DNA from: Candidatus Gastranaerophilales bacterium
GTDB lineage: Bacteria; Cyanobacteriota; Vampirovibrionia; Gastranaerophilales; Gastranaerophilaceae
Direction of reading: 5' to 3'
Length of the DNA: 64,000 nucleotides
Assembly: GCA_944323155.1 (NCBI GenBank)
Contig: CALURL010000011.1
Span: 1 to 64,000, forward strand
The notes below the pieces were generated by a model. That model made no database searches. It worked only from the letters and a program-made list of their open reading frames with translations, and was not told the DNA's origin. Below, in pieces: positions 16,795-24,978 of the stretch (the first letter of the stretch is position 1; every line of letters begins with the position of its first letter). The translations under genes were made by a program, and so were the position numbers.

Positions 16795-19056
16795 ATGGTT
16801 GAAGAAATAGAATCTAATAAACAAAATCCACACTTCACCCCTAACGTTTCCCATAAATACGCATCTGCGCTTGTTAATATTAAAGGTTTAGGGGTTAAAA
16901 CTTTCAGTTATCTGATTCCCGAAGAAATGAAAGACAAAATTCAAATCGGGCAGGCAATTCTTGTCCCGTTTGGACGTCAAGGTTTGATAAATGCGTTTTG
17001 TGTCGGGTTTTCTGACTATCTTCCGGGTGATTTTAAGGTTAAGAAGATAAACAAAATTCTTGATGAAACTCCGTTATTTTCGATTGATTATCTGAAACTT
17101 CTTGAATGGGTCGCAAATTACTATTGCTGTGATCTTGTTACTGTTTTGAATGCGGCTATTCCTTTGAAACTTATTGAAAAGGCTGCAAAAACAGAGTTTG
17201 CAGTTGAATTTGTGACATTTGATAATGCAACCAAAAGGCAGAGGGAAGTTCTGGAACTTTTGAAAGAAATGGGTAAGACTCCATTAATTATTTTCGAAAA
17301 AATGGCAAAGACAACCCGTGCAACAATTAAAAAACTTGAAGAACTCGGTTGTATAAAGCTTACTCAGGAAGAATTATACAGAAATCCGCTTGATATTTTA
17401 AAAATAACTGAACGAGAACCGCTTTTTGAATTGTCAGGAGAACAGAAAACTGTTTATGATGGAATTTCTAAAACAATAAAAAATAATTCTTCTGCTCAAA
17501 TTCTGCTTCACGGGGTAACTGCATCTGGAAAAACAGAAGTTTATTTTAAGCTGATTGATGATACGATTAAGGCAGGTAAAAACGTACTTTTTCTTGCTCC
17601 CGAGATAGCGCTGGCTTCCCAGTTGACAAAGCGTCTGGCAAAAAAATTCGGAACAGAAGATGTTGCAATCTGGCATAGCAGTATCTCTGACGGAGAAAGA
17701 TATGATGTTTGGCAAAAGCTTTATAAAAATGAAATAAAAATTCTTGCCGGTGCGCGTTCTGCTGTATTTGCACCGTTGAAAAATATTGGCTTAATAATAA
17801 TAGATGAGGAGCATGAAGGGGCTTATAAACAGACAACACCGACGCCGCGTTATGATGCGCGTGTAGTTGCAAGAAAATTGGCAGAATTCCATAATTGTCC
17901 ATTGCTTTTGGGGTCTGCAACTCCTGATGTTTCAACATATTATAGAGCGCTGAATTCCGGTAATCTTTTTGAACTTAAGCATAGATACAACAATGCAAAA
18001 GTTCCGCCTGTAAGTGTTATTAATATGCAGGATTACGGACGTGCTGCTTATAAAAATGTTATATCTAAACCTTTACAGACAGAAATTTCTGAAACTCTCG
18101 AAAAAGGACAACAGGTTATTCTTTTGATAAATCGCCGCGGATTTGCGACATTCACGCAATGTCAGGCCTGCGGGCATGTAATTGAGTGCCCTAACTGTGC
18201 TATTCCAATGATCTGGCATGCAAAAGACGGTTATTTAAAATGTCATTATTGTAATCATATTTCATATTTCCCGGATTTTTGTCCGGAGTGTGGTTCTGAT
18301 GCTTTTAAAATCAGCGGGACAGGTACTCAAAAAATTGAACAATATATCAAAGATTTATTTCCTGATAAAAATGTTGAGCGTATAGATAGTGATATTCTTG
18401 TTAGAAAAGGCGAGCATATAAGGCTTTTAGAACGTTTTCAAAAGGGTGATATAGATATTCTTGTAGGTACGCAAATGATAGCAAAAGGCCTTGATAATCC
18501 AAATGTAACGCTTGTTGGGGTAATCTCTGCTGATGCAAGTTTTAATCTTCCTGATTTCAGGGCAAGCGAAAGAGGTTTCCAGCTTTTAACTCAGGTTGCA
18601 GGACGTGCAGGGCGCGGTGAGTTTGCGGGAAAAGTTTTATTCCAGACATATAATCCTGATTTTTACGCACTGGAAAGTGCAAAATCTCAAAATTATAGTG
18701 AATTTTTCCAAACTGAAATTGCTGCCCGTGAAGAATTTGATTACCCGCCGTTCAGCCAAATTATCAGGCTTATAATAAGTTCATTGAATAACTTCCGTGC
18801 AGAAAAATCAGCTCAGGAAATTGCTCTAAGACTATGCACAATGATTGAAAAGTTCGGAATTTCCGAACGGTTGGAAGTTCTTGGCCCTACACCTTGTGTA
18901 ATCGAACGTATTAACAGCCAGTATAGATTTCAAATACTTATTAAAAATAAATTAGGCGACAAGGGACATCAATTTGTTTCCAGTTTTTTGAGCAAAGTTA
19001 TTATGCCTAAAGATATAAAGCTTTCGATAGATGTTGATCCTCTTGATATTTTATAA
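16795..19056 (+). CDS. priA: Primosomal replication restart helicase PriA
   Basis: Recognises stalled forks and reloads the replisome. In 753 residues it shows an N-terminal DNA-binding domain, Walker A GVTASGKTEVY near 238-248, the DEEH Walker B box (IIDEEHEGAYKQ), and paired zinc knuckles CQACGHVIECPNC and CHYCNHISYFPDFCPEC. Helicase motifs V-VI follow (GTQMIAKGLDNPNV, QVAGRAGRG). The start has TTTGAGGC upstream. The stop codon abuts the stop of the convergent acetyltransferase with no gap. Confidence 0.96.
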   Translation: MVEEIESNKQNPHFTPNVSHKYASALVNIKGLGVKTFSYLIPEEMKDKIQIGQAILVPFGRQGLINAFCVGFSDYLPGDFKVKKINKILDETPLFSIDYLKLLEWVANYYCCDLVTVLNAAIPLKLIEKAAKTEFAVEFVTFDNATKRQREVLELLKEMGKTPLIIFEKMAKTTRATIKKLEELGCIKLTQEELYRNPLDILKITEREPLFELSGEQKTVYDGISKTIKNNSSAQILLHGVTASGKTEVYFKLIDDTIKAGKNVLFLAPEIALASQLTKRLAKKFGTEDVAIWHSSISDGERYDVWQKLYKNEIKILAGARSAVFAPLKNIGLIIIDEEHEGAYKQTTPTPRYDARVVARKLAEFHNCPLLLGSATPDVSTYYRALNSGNLFELKHRYNNAKVPPVSVINMQDYGRAAYKNVISKPLQTEISETLEKGQQVILLINRRGFATFTQCQACGHVIECPNCAIPMIWHAKDGYLKCHYCNHISYFPDFCPECGSDAFKISGTGTQKIEQYIKDLFPDKNVERIDSDILVRKGEHIRLLERFQKGDIDILVGTQMIAKGLDNPNVTLVGVISADASFNLPDFRASERGFQLLTQVAGRAGRGEFAGKVLFQTYNPDFYALESAKSQNYSEFFQTEIAAREEFDYPPFSQIIRLIISSLNNFRAEKSAQEIALRLCTMIEKFGISERLEVLGPTPCVIERINSQYRFQILIKNKLGDKGHQFVSSFLSKVIMPKDIKLSIDVDPLDIL

Positions 19057-19794
19057 TTATTTCATCATTTGTTCACGATAATTTATTATTCTTCCGCTCA
19101 TACGCTGCCACCAGCGTTCAGCGTCAGGTTTTAGCGGCATGTGAAGAAGTTTTGTATAATGCGGAATATCTGTTCTGTCCTCGCGCAAAATATCATAATA
19201 CATCTTTTCAATAGGATTTTGTAAATCTACTTTTTTAAATCCAAGCTTTTGATAAAAAGGAACAGCCCTGTTGTAACCTGCAAGAATTACGTCTGTGTAA
19301 ATATCTTTACCGGCCTGAAAAACTTTTTCCATAAGGATTTTTGCTACGTTGTTTCGTCTGTATTCCTGAGCAACTGCAAGAGAATCTATGTACATTGTTT
19401 TTGAATCACTCAATCCACGAACTTCACGGAGTTTCGTTGTAATTATTGCTCCTACAATATTATTAAATTTATCTTTTGCAACAAGAATATTTGAATTCCC
19501 GTCGTCTTTTTTGAAAACGCTTTCTATAAAGTAGTTAAAACTTAACACTTTATTTCTATACATAACTAAATTTTCATGTCTGCCAAATTTTTTCCAACCG
19601 GGACTTGTTGAGCCTTGAATAAAATTATCTACAAAAAATTTTGATAATTGGGTTAAATCATGTTGAGAACTGCAATTTTCCTGCTTGAATTCTCTAACAA
19701 CAACATTGCCGAGCTTTGTCTTGATTTTAAAGGCTCTGATAGGGTTATTTATTGAAGTAAATGTTGTTTTTTGATTGACTGTTGTGGAGAGCAT
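19057..19794 (-). CDS. GNAT-family N-acetyltransferase
   Basis: A 245-residue protein whose centre and C-terminal half form a GNAT fold: GAIITTKLREVRG, MYIDSLAVAQEYRRNNVAKILM (acetyl-CoA-binding motif, about 128-149) and NRAVPFYQKLGFKKVD. The N-terminal 45 residues are an extension (FTSINNPIRAFKIKTKLGNV) loosely like the N-terminal motifs of other unknowns here. The ATG is 6 bp after the dxr stop without a Shine-Dalgarno, so it is probably translated by coupling. Substrate unknown. Confidence 0.75.
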   Translation of the reverse strand: MLSTTVNQKTTFTSINNPIRAFKIKTKLGNVVVREFKQENCSSQHDLTQLSKFFVDNFIQGSTSPGWKKFGRHENLVMYRNKVLSFNYFIESVFKKDDGNSNILVAKDKFNNIVGAIITTKLREVRGLSDSKTMYIDSLAVAQEYRRNNVAKILMEKVFQAGKDIYTDVILAGYNRAVPFYQKLGFKKVDLQNPIEKMYYDILREDRTDIPHYTKLLHMPLKPDAERWWQRMSGRIINYREQMMK

Positions 19795-19800
19795 ACAGTA

Positions 19801-20901
19801 TTAAAACTGCTGAATAAATTTTTTTGTTAGTTCTCTTATATTTTTATCAACTTCAAAAATTTCTTCGATTGTCGGATTTTTTATAACAGTGTGCTCATCC
19901 ATCATTTTTTTTGTAATTTCATATATATTGTAGAGTTTAATTTTTCCGTCAAGAAAGGCAAAAACGGCTTCTTCGTTTGCCGCATTCAAGCAAACAGTTG
20001 CAGTGCCGCCTGTTTTTCCGGCATTATAGGCAAGTTTTACTGTCGGAAACTTTTCAAAATCCGGCGCTAAAAAATCCAGTCTTGCAATTTGAGCAAAACT
20101 AAAACTTTTTGATTTTATCCCCTCAAATCTTTCAGGGTATGTTATAGCGTACTGGATAGGAATATGCATACTCGGAAGTCCAAGCTGTGCTATTACACTG
20201 CCGTCTTTGTATTCTATTGCAGAATGAACTATACTTTGCGGGTGAACAACGACTTCAATTTTGTCATAATCCATTGAGAATAAATGATGTGCTTCAATTA
20301 TTTCAAGCCCTTTATTCATAAGTGTTGCGCTGTCGACTGTAATCTTTTTCCCCATATTCCAGCGTGGATGGGCTAATGCTTGTTCTACCGTTGCCTGTTT
20401 CATTTCATCAATACTTTTGTTTAAAAACGGGCCGCCTGATGCTGTTATTATTAATTTTTCTACCTGATTAATATCTTTAATGCATTGGTGAATTGCGCAG
20501 TGTTCGCTATCAACAGGAATTATTTTTACTCCGTGTTTTTTAGCTTCTTCCATTACAATATCACCGGCCATAACAAGAGTTTCTTTGTTCGCAAGTGCAA
20601 TATCTATGCCGTTTTTTATTGCTGTTAAAGTCGGTTTTAGTCCGATTCTTCCTGAGCACGCCATTAAAATTATATCATTTTCTTTGTCACTACAAATTTT
20701 TTCCAAACCTTCTTCACCTAGGCAGGTGTAATGAGGTTTAAATTTTTTTGCCTGCAGGTCTAAGAGTTCTTTGTTATGACCGCCGGCAAGCGCGATAATT
20801 TCAAATTTATCCTGTAACTTTTCAATAACTTCCAGTGCTTGAGTTCCGATTGAGCCTGTGGAACCTATAATGCTTATTTTTCTCTTCTTATTTTTATCCA
20901 T
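19801..20901 (-). CDS. dxr: 1-deoxy-D-xylulose 5-phosphate reductoisomerase
   Basis: Second step of the non-mevalonate isoprenoid pathway, making MEP with NADPH. It has 366 residues: the Rossmann motif GSTGSIGTQALEV at 12-24, VDSEHCAIHQC (metal-binding Asp/Glu), TASGGPFLN, HPRWNMGKKITVDSATLMNKGLE and the C-terminal NAANEEAVFAFL. The start at 20901 has no Shine-Dalgarno. A TATAAT lies exactly 6 nt before it, predicting a leaderless transcript. The GNAT gene follows by 6 bp. Confidence 0.95.
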   Translation of the reverse strand: MDKNKKRKISIIGSTGSIGTQALEVIEKLQDKFEIIALAGGHNKELLDLQAKKFKPHYTCLGEEGLEKICSDKENDIILMACSGRIGLKPTLTAIKNGIDIALANKETLVMAGDIVMEEAKKHGVKIIPVDSEHCAIHQCIKDINQVEKLIITASGGPFLNKSIDEMKQATVEQALAHPRWNMGKKITVDSATLMNKGLEIIEAHHLFSMDYDKIEVVVHPQSIVHSAIEYKDGSVIAQLGLPSMHIPIQYAITYPERFEGIKSKSFSFAQIARLDFLAPDFEKFPTVKLAYNAGKTGGTATVCLNAANEEAVFAFLDGKIKLYNIYEITKKMMDEHTVIKNPTIEEIFEVDKNIRELTKKFIQQF

Positions 20902-20907
20902 ATATAT

Positions 20908-20913
20908 ATTATA
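20908..20913 (-). promoter_or_regulatory. Leaderless promoter of dxr
   Basis: TATAAT, then ATATAT, then ATG on the minus strand. The spacer is exactly 6 nt and there is no Shine-Dalgarno, so transcription should start at the A of the start codon. Confidence 0.6.
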
Positions 20914-20953
20914 TGATAAAAAGATTGTTTAGCTTGATATTTAATAAAAAATT

Positions 20954-20962
20954 TGTTATACT
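20954..20962 (+). promoter_or_regulatory. Extended -10 promoter of prepilin gene 1
   Basis: TG-T-TATACT, about 24 nt ahead of the Shine-Dalgarno AAAGGAG (20978-20984) and the ATG at 20992. Confidence 0.5.
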
Positions 20963-20991
20963 TAATAACAGTTATTGAAAGGAGATATAAA

Positions 20992-21866
20992 ATGGAAAAA
21001 TTTAATTTTAAAGCTGCTCACGGGGGGGGGGCACGCGTCAGAAGCTGGTTTTAGACAGTTTTATCGGGCTGAAAATTCAACCTGCATTTTTTATTCCTTC
21101 CGAAATTTCGTACTGTCAATTCAGTAAAACTTATAATATTGCTTTTACTCTTGCAGAAGTTTTAATTACTCTTGGTGTTATAGGAGTTGTCGCTGCCTTA
21201 ACCATTCCCAATGTTATTGCAAAGTATCAGGAAATGGCTGCTGTTGTTAGATTAAAAAAGTCTTATTCTGTTGTAACAAATGCTATTAATCGAGCTATGG
21301 CAGAAGAAGGATATTCAAATTATGCAGAATTATTTACAGGAACTAATGCCGAAGTTGCAGATAAAATATTCAAATACATGAATGTTATTGAACGTTGTAA
21401 TAAACTTGATGCTCATGGATGCGGTACACGTTATACCATAAAAAATGCATACAAAGTTAATGATGGTACAGGCGGGGTTGCTAATGATAATGCGCATGGC
21501 GAACGTGCATTACTCATAGACGGTTCTTTAATTAGAATTACGAAAAATGACGATGCTGTGATTTCTGGAAATAGCTGTTCGACAACTTATGAAGCTCATA
21601 AGAAAAATCCGGATGGCAGTTATATCCCTGACGGTAACGGTGGTTATGAAATGGAAACTTACACCGTTCCTATTTGCGGCGCTATTATGATAGATGTTGA
21701 CGGACCAAAAGGTAAAAATCAGTTTGGTTATGATAATTATGCAATCAGGGTTACCGGTACTAAATTGACAAATGATTCATCTGCATACGGCAATATTTTT
21801 GAAACAATGCGAACCGGCAAATTATCGTATGTGAAATATAATTTTGACGATAAATATGAAGATTAA
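20992..21866 (+). CDS. Type IV prepilin-like protein 1, frame broken by G10 (putative phase-OFF)
   Basis: A promoter, AAAGGAG and ATG open a frame (MEKFNFKAAH) that enters ten G at 21022-21031 and stops at 21052 after 20 residues. The frame one base over is open from just before the tract to 21866 and encodes a class III prepilin: KTYNIA, then FTLAEVLITLGVIGVVAALTIPNVI with Glu at +5, then a soluble C-terminal domain with Cys pairs. One extra G (or two fewer) joins them into 291 residues with a 51-residue leader. Such proteins form pilus or pseudopilus tips after PilD-type cleavage. Sequencing error is the main alternative. Confidence 0.75.
21022..21031 (+). repeat. Poly-G tract (G10) at codon 11 of prepilin gene 1
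   Basis: Ten consecutive G in an AT-rich region, right after the tenth codon. G11 or G8 restores the prepilin frame. Homopolymers of this length are classic slipped-strand phase-variation sites. Confidence 0.8.
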
Positions 21867-21872
21867 CAAAAT

Positions 21873-21903
21873 AAAAAACGCCCATTTCAAAGGGCGTTTT
21901 TTA
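21873..21903. terminator. Bidirectional terminator between prepilin 1 and group B hydrogenase
   Basis: CGCCC and GGGCG arms flank an eight-nt loop, with A-run to the left and T-run to the right, serving the two converging genes. Confidence 0.8.
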
Positions 21904-21926
21904 TAAGTTTAATATGTGAATTATTG

Positions 21927-23399
21927 TTATTCTTCTTCCATATCTTTAATATGCTTACTTTCGTTAACGTAGTTAGTAACCTGTTTAAGTGCCGGTTTCA
22001 TTGCGTTAACTGTAGAATTACCGCCTAAGCAGCCGCCTGTGCAGGCCATAACTTCGATTAAATTACCAAGGTCACAAACTCCGTTTTTAGCGTATTTTTT
22101 CAAATCTCTTACGGATTGTTTTGTAAGACCATCGATAATTACAGGATGTGTCGGCAAATCTTCCGGCAGCAATGACTGAACAGCTTTTGCAACACCGCCT
22201 GTTACACAGTAATTCCTTGCTTCTGCTGAGGCTTCGGTTTTAAATTCACTGCCTTCACATTCTGCTACCTGAATATTGAGAGCAATCATCCATGCACCGA
22301 CTTCTTCGTAATTCAGAACATAATCAATATTTTTATCATTTAAAGCTTCACGTTTTTTTGCAACGCACGGGCTGAAAAATACTGTAACAGCTTCCGGATG
22401 TTCTTTCTTTACGATTTCTGCTGTGTAATATAAAGGTGTTTTTGTATCTGAGCGGAATGGTTTCATTTCAGGAATATGTTTGTCAACAAGTTCATTATAT
22501 CCGGCACAGCAGGATGTTGTCATAAATTCTGCACCTTTCATAAGTCTTTCTTCAAACTCATGGGCTTCATTTTTTGTTGTAATATCAGCACCTTGCGCAA
22601 CTTCATAAACATCTGCAAATCCTAATTTTTGGATTGCATCTTTAAGCTGCTGCGGTGTGCATGGGAGCTGGCCTATCATTGCAGGAGCTATCATTGCTAT
22701 AACTTCTTTTCCTGCTTTAATTTGTTTTAAAACATCTATAATCTGGCTTTTTTCATGAACTGCACCAAATGGACAGGCAGAAGCGCATTTGCCGCAGGAA
22801 ATACACTTGTCAAAGTCAATTTTTGCATGACCTTCTTCATCTTTTGCAATTGCTCCGACCGGGCATGCATTCTCACAAGGAACAATTATTTTTGTAATTG
22901 CCTGGTAAGGACATACTTGAACACACATTCCGCAATTTTTACATTTTTCCGGATCAATTACGGATTTGCCATTTTTAACAGAGATTGCGCCGAATTTACA
23001 TGTACTTTCGCATGGTCTTGCAACACAGCCCTGACATAAATCTGTTACATATATTCTTGCAGGAACGCAGCCTTTGCAGGCTGTGGTAAGTACTGTCAAT
23101 GGGTGGTCTTCCGGCTCTTCTCTATCTAATGCTTTTTTTGCCAAATCTGAAAGAAGAATACTGTCATCAGCTTCTTCTATAGAGTAACCTAAATCTGCTA
23201 TGGTTCTATCTCGAAGAATTGCTCTTTCTTTATAAATACAACATCTATAAGGTACTTCACTGCCTTTTGGACGCATATCATAAGGGATTAATCTTGTTCT
23301 TTCTTCAAAATCATCACTTAAGAATGCTCTAATTAATCTTACTAAGATTTCCCTTTTTAAATGTGATGTCTGTTTTGGGGAATTTGTATTCATCGCCAT
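21927..23399 (-). CDS. Group B monomeric [FeFe] hydrogenase
   Basis: Predicted cytoplasmic H2 production or uptake using ferredoxin-type electrons. In 490 residues it has several 4Fe-4S ferredoxin motifs between about 122 and 210 (CKNCGMCVQVCPYQAI, CISCGKCASACPFGAV), then the H-cluster motifs: L1 TSCCAGYN (295-302, both cysteines present), L2 SPCVAKKREA (343-352) and L3 MACTGGCLGG (451-460). L1 with Ala-Gly-Tyr instead of Pro-x-Trp marks the group B1/B3 type. A terminator upstream at 23502-23525 makes it a separate unit from the sensor operon. Maturation needs HydE, HydG and HydF; only hydF is in this window. Confidence 0.92.
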   Translation of the reverse strand: MAMNTNSPKQTSHLKREILVRLIRAFLSDDFEERTRLIPYDMRPKGSEVPYRCCIYKERAILRDRTIADLGYSIEEADDSILLSDLAKKALDREEPEDHPLTVLTTACKGCVPARIYVTDLCQGCVARPCESTCKFGAISVKNGKSVIDPEKCKNCGMCVQVCPYQAITKIIVPCENACPVGAIAKDEEGHAKIDFDKCISCGKCASACPFGAVHEKSQIIDVLKQIKAGKEVIAMIAPAMIGQLPCTPQQLKDAIQKLGFADVYEVAQGADITTKNEAHEFEERLMKGAEFMTTSCCAGYNELVDKHIPEMKPFRSDTKTPLYYTAEIVKKEHPEAVTVFFSPCVAKKREALNDKNIDYVLNYEEVGAWMIALNIQVAECEGSEFKTEASAEARNYCVTGGVAKAVQSLLPEDLPTHPVIIDGLTKQSVRDLKKYAKNGVCDLGNLIEVMACTGGCLGGNSTVNAMKPALKQVTNYVNESKHIKDMEEE

Positions 23400-23501
23400 T
23401 TTTCAACTTCCTTATATTAATATCTCATTATTTCCATTATGGCATGAACATAATTTTTTTTCAAAACTTAGCCCTAAAATTGTAAAATTTCTAATAAAAA
23501 A

Positions 23502-23525
23502 TTAGAGGTCATTTTTGACCTCTAA
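23502..23525 (-). terminator. Terminator of the sensory hydrogenase operon
   Basis: Nine-base arms TTAGAGGTC and GACCTCTAA with a six-nt loop; on the minus strand a T-run follows. It lies between the second 2Fe-2S gene and the group B hydrogenase. Confidence 0.8.
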
Positions 23526-23531
23526 CTTGTT

Positions 23532-23792
23532 TTATTTCTTTAATTTTTCATCGATTGCTTTTAATACTTTTTCAACAGTTGCTTCTTTAATTATCTCGTC
23601 ATCAACCTTAACATATGGTGCTTTAGAGAATTCCCAGTCAATTGAACACAACCCAAGACACGGAACACCTGAAACTTCTACTTTGTCACCATATTTGGCC
23701 GGTACTGTTTCTATTAATTCCTGCAAATTTGAAGAACCCATTACAAAGCAGGTTGTTCCTAAACATACATTAACACTAATTTTTTTGTCCAT
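23532..23792 (-). CDS. Thioredoxin-like [2Fe-2S] ferredoxin (NuoE/HydC C-terminal type), copy 2
   Basis: An 86-residue protein with four cysteines in the arrangement of the thioredoxin-fold 2Fe-2S domain: VCLGTTCFVMGS near 9-14 and VPCLGLCSIDWEF near 43-47, followed by YVKVDDEIIKEAT. It would shuttle electrons or sense redox next to hydrogenases. Last gene of the sensor operon, 14 bp after the phosphatase gene. It is related in plan to the first gene of the operon at 26740. Confidence 0.85.
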   Translation of the reverse strand: MDKKISVNVCLGTTCFVMGSSNLQELIETVPAKYGDKVEVSGVPCLGLCSIDWEFSKAPYVKVDDEIIKEATVEKVLKAIDEKLKK

Positions 23793-23806
23793 TTTTCTAT
23801 CCTTCC

Positions 23807-24970
23807 TTACATATACTGAATATTTACCTTTTTAAAATATTTGTCTTGCAAAACTGCTGCTATTTTCTTTATAATATTTTTTCTAATTTCAATTTCGATA
23901 GGCAGCGCTGGATCATAGTGTGCCTGATTAAGTTTTGCACCGACCATAAAGTTTATGCAATCACTGTCTAAAAAGAATTTTACCAGCTTTCCTGCGGCGT
24001 TGTCAATATCAGGTGTGTTTGCTTCTAAATATTCTAATGCTTTAGTAAGAGTTAAAATCCCTTCTGTTACAAGATCTACACCATCCATATAAGAACAGGC
24101 CGGAAGTTTGCCGATACTTATTGTAGTATCCATTGTTATTGGTCTGTTTAATTCTCTTGAGATAAGATTTGCTGTTGTACCGCCACAAATTGCTTTTTTA
24201 CCTTTAAAGTTTGCAAAAATTCTTGCATATTCTGAATCTTTTTCCTGATGAAATGGCGGTCCTGTGAATACTAAAGCTTCACGCGGTTCTCTGAAATACA
24301 ATACGCATGCCGAAATATCATCTTTTGGAAGTCTGTCTGTTTCAATATTTCTTGCCTGATTAACAATATATTGTGAGAATTCTGTACTTGAAATATCCGG
24401 ATGTTCTTTTAATTTATCCTTTAAAAGAACAATAAGTCCTTCACGTCTTAAGCCAAGTTTTAACCGCCCGCCGCCGAGCCCTGCCTGCGTTACACCGTCA
24501 GAACAAAATATTAATCGGTCTCCAAGTTTTAGATTAATTTTATAAACACGCATTTTTCTGTTTTTAAATGTTTTGGACGGTATTGTGTCATAATCAGGCT
24601 GAATGACTTCATTATCTCTTATCCAGATGAATTCAGGATTTCCTTCTTCGACGATTTTTGCATTGCCGTCATCATCAACTTTTATTGCAGAAAATGTTGA
24701 ATAACTTATTTTTCTTATCTGGCAGACAGGTAGAGAATTCATAATAATTTCTGCGGCTTTTCTGATTGGAATTTGCCCGCCTTCAATGAACCTCAAGAGC
24801 ATTGTTGCAGTCATACAGGATAAAATATTTGCTTTAATTCCGCTTCCGAGTCCGTCTGATAGAACTGCAATCAGCATAGCTTCATCGGGATAGCGTTTGG
24901 ATACAAAGTAATCCCCGTATGCATTCTGATTATATTTTTTCATTTGACTGCAATCTATATCTATAAACAT
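23807..24970 (-). CDS. SpoIIE-type PP2C serine/threonine phosphatase
   Basis: A 387-residue protein. Residues 1-230 form a PP2C/SpoIIE catalytic domain: SDGLGSGIKAN near 34-44 gives the metal-binding Asp, and LGDRLIFCSDGVTQAGLGGG near 149-168 another. The C-terminal 150 residues (FANFKGKKAICGGTTANLISREL...) form a second domain of the type fused to such phosphatases in hydrogenase clusters. It follows the sensory hydrogenase by 8 bp. In known group C systems a phosphatase or kinase is the output of the H2 sensor; here it probably dephosphorylates an anti-anti-sigma-like target not present in the window. Confidence 0.88.
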   Translation of the reverse strand: MFIDIDCSQMKKYNQNAYGDYFVSKRYPDEAMLIAVLSDGLGSGIKANILSCMTATMLLRFIEGGQIPIRKAAEIIMNSLPVCQIRKISYSTFSAIKVDDDGNAKIVEEGNPEFIWIRDNEVIQPDYDTIPSKTFKNRKMRVYKINLKLGDRLIFCSDGVTQAGLGGGRLKLGLRREGLIVLLKDKLKEHPDISSTEFSQYIVNQARNIETDRLPKDDISACVLYFREPREALVFTGPPFHQEKDSEYARIFANFKGKKAICGGTTANLISRELNRPITMDTTISIGKLPACSYMDGVDLVTEGILTLTKALEYLEANTPDIDNAAGKLVKFFLDSDCINFMVGAKLNQAHYDPALPIEIEIRKNIIKKIAAVLQDKYFKKVNIQYM

Positions 24971-24978
24971 TTTTTACC

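Noticed and set aside
19781-19794. Leaderless promoter for the GNAT gene (TTTTAA-N6-ATG)
   Set aside because: The hexamer is a poor -10 and coincides with the dxr stop region. Translational coupling to dxr explains the lack of Shine-Dalgarno better.
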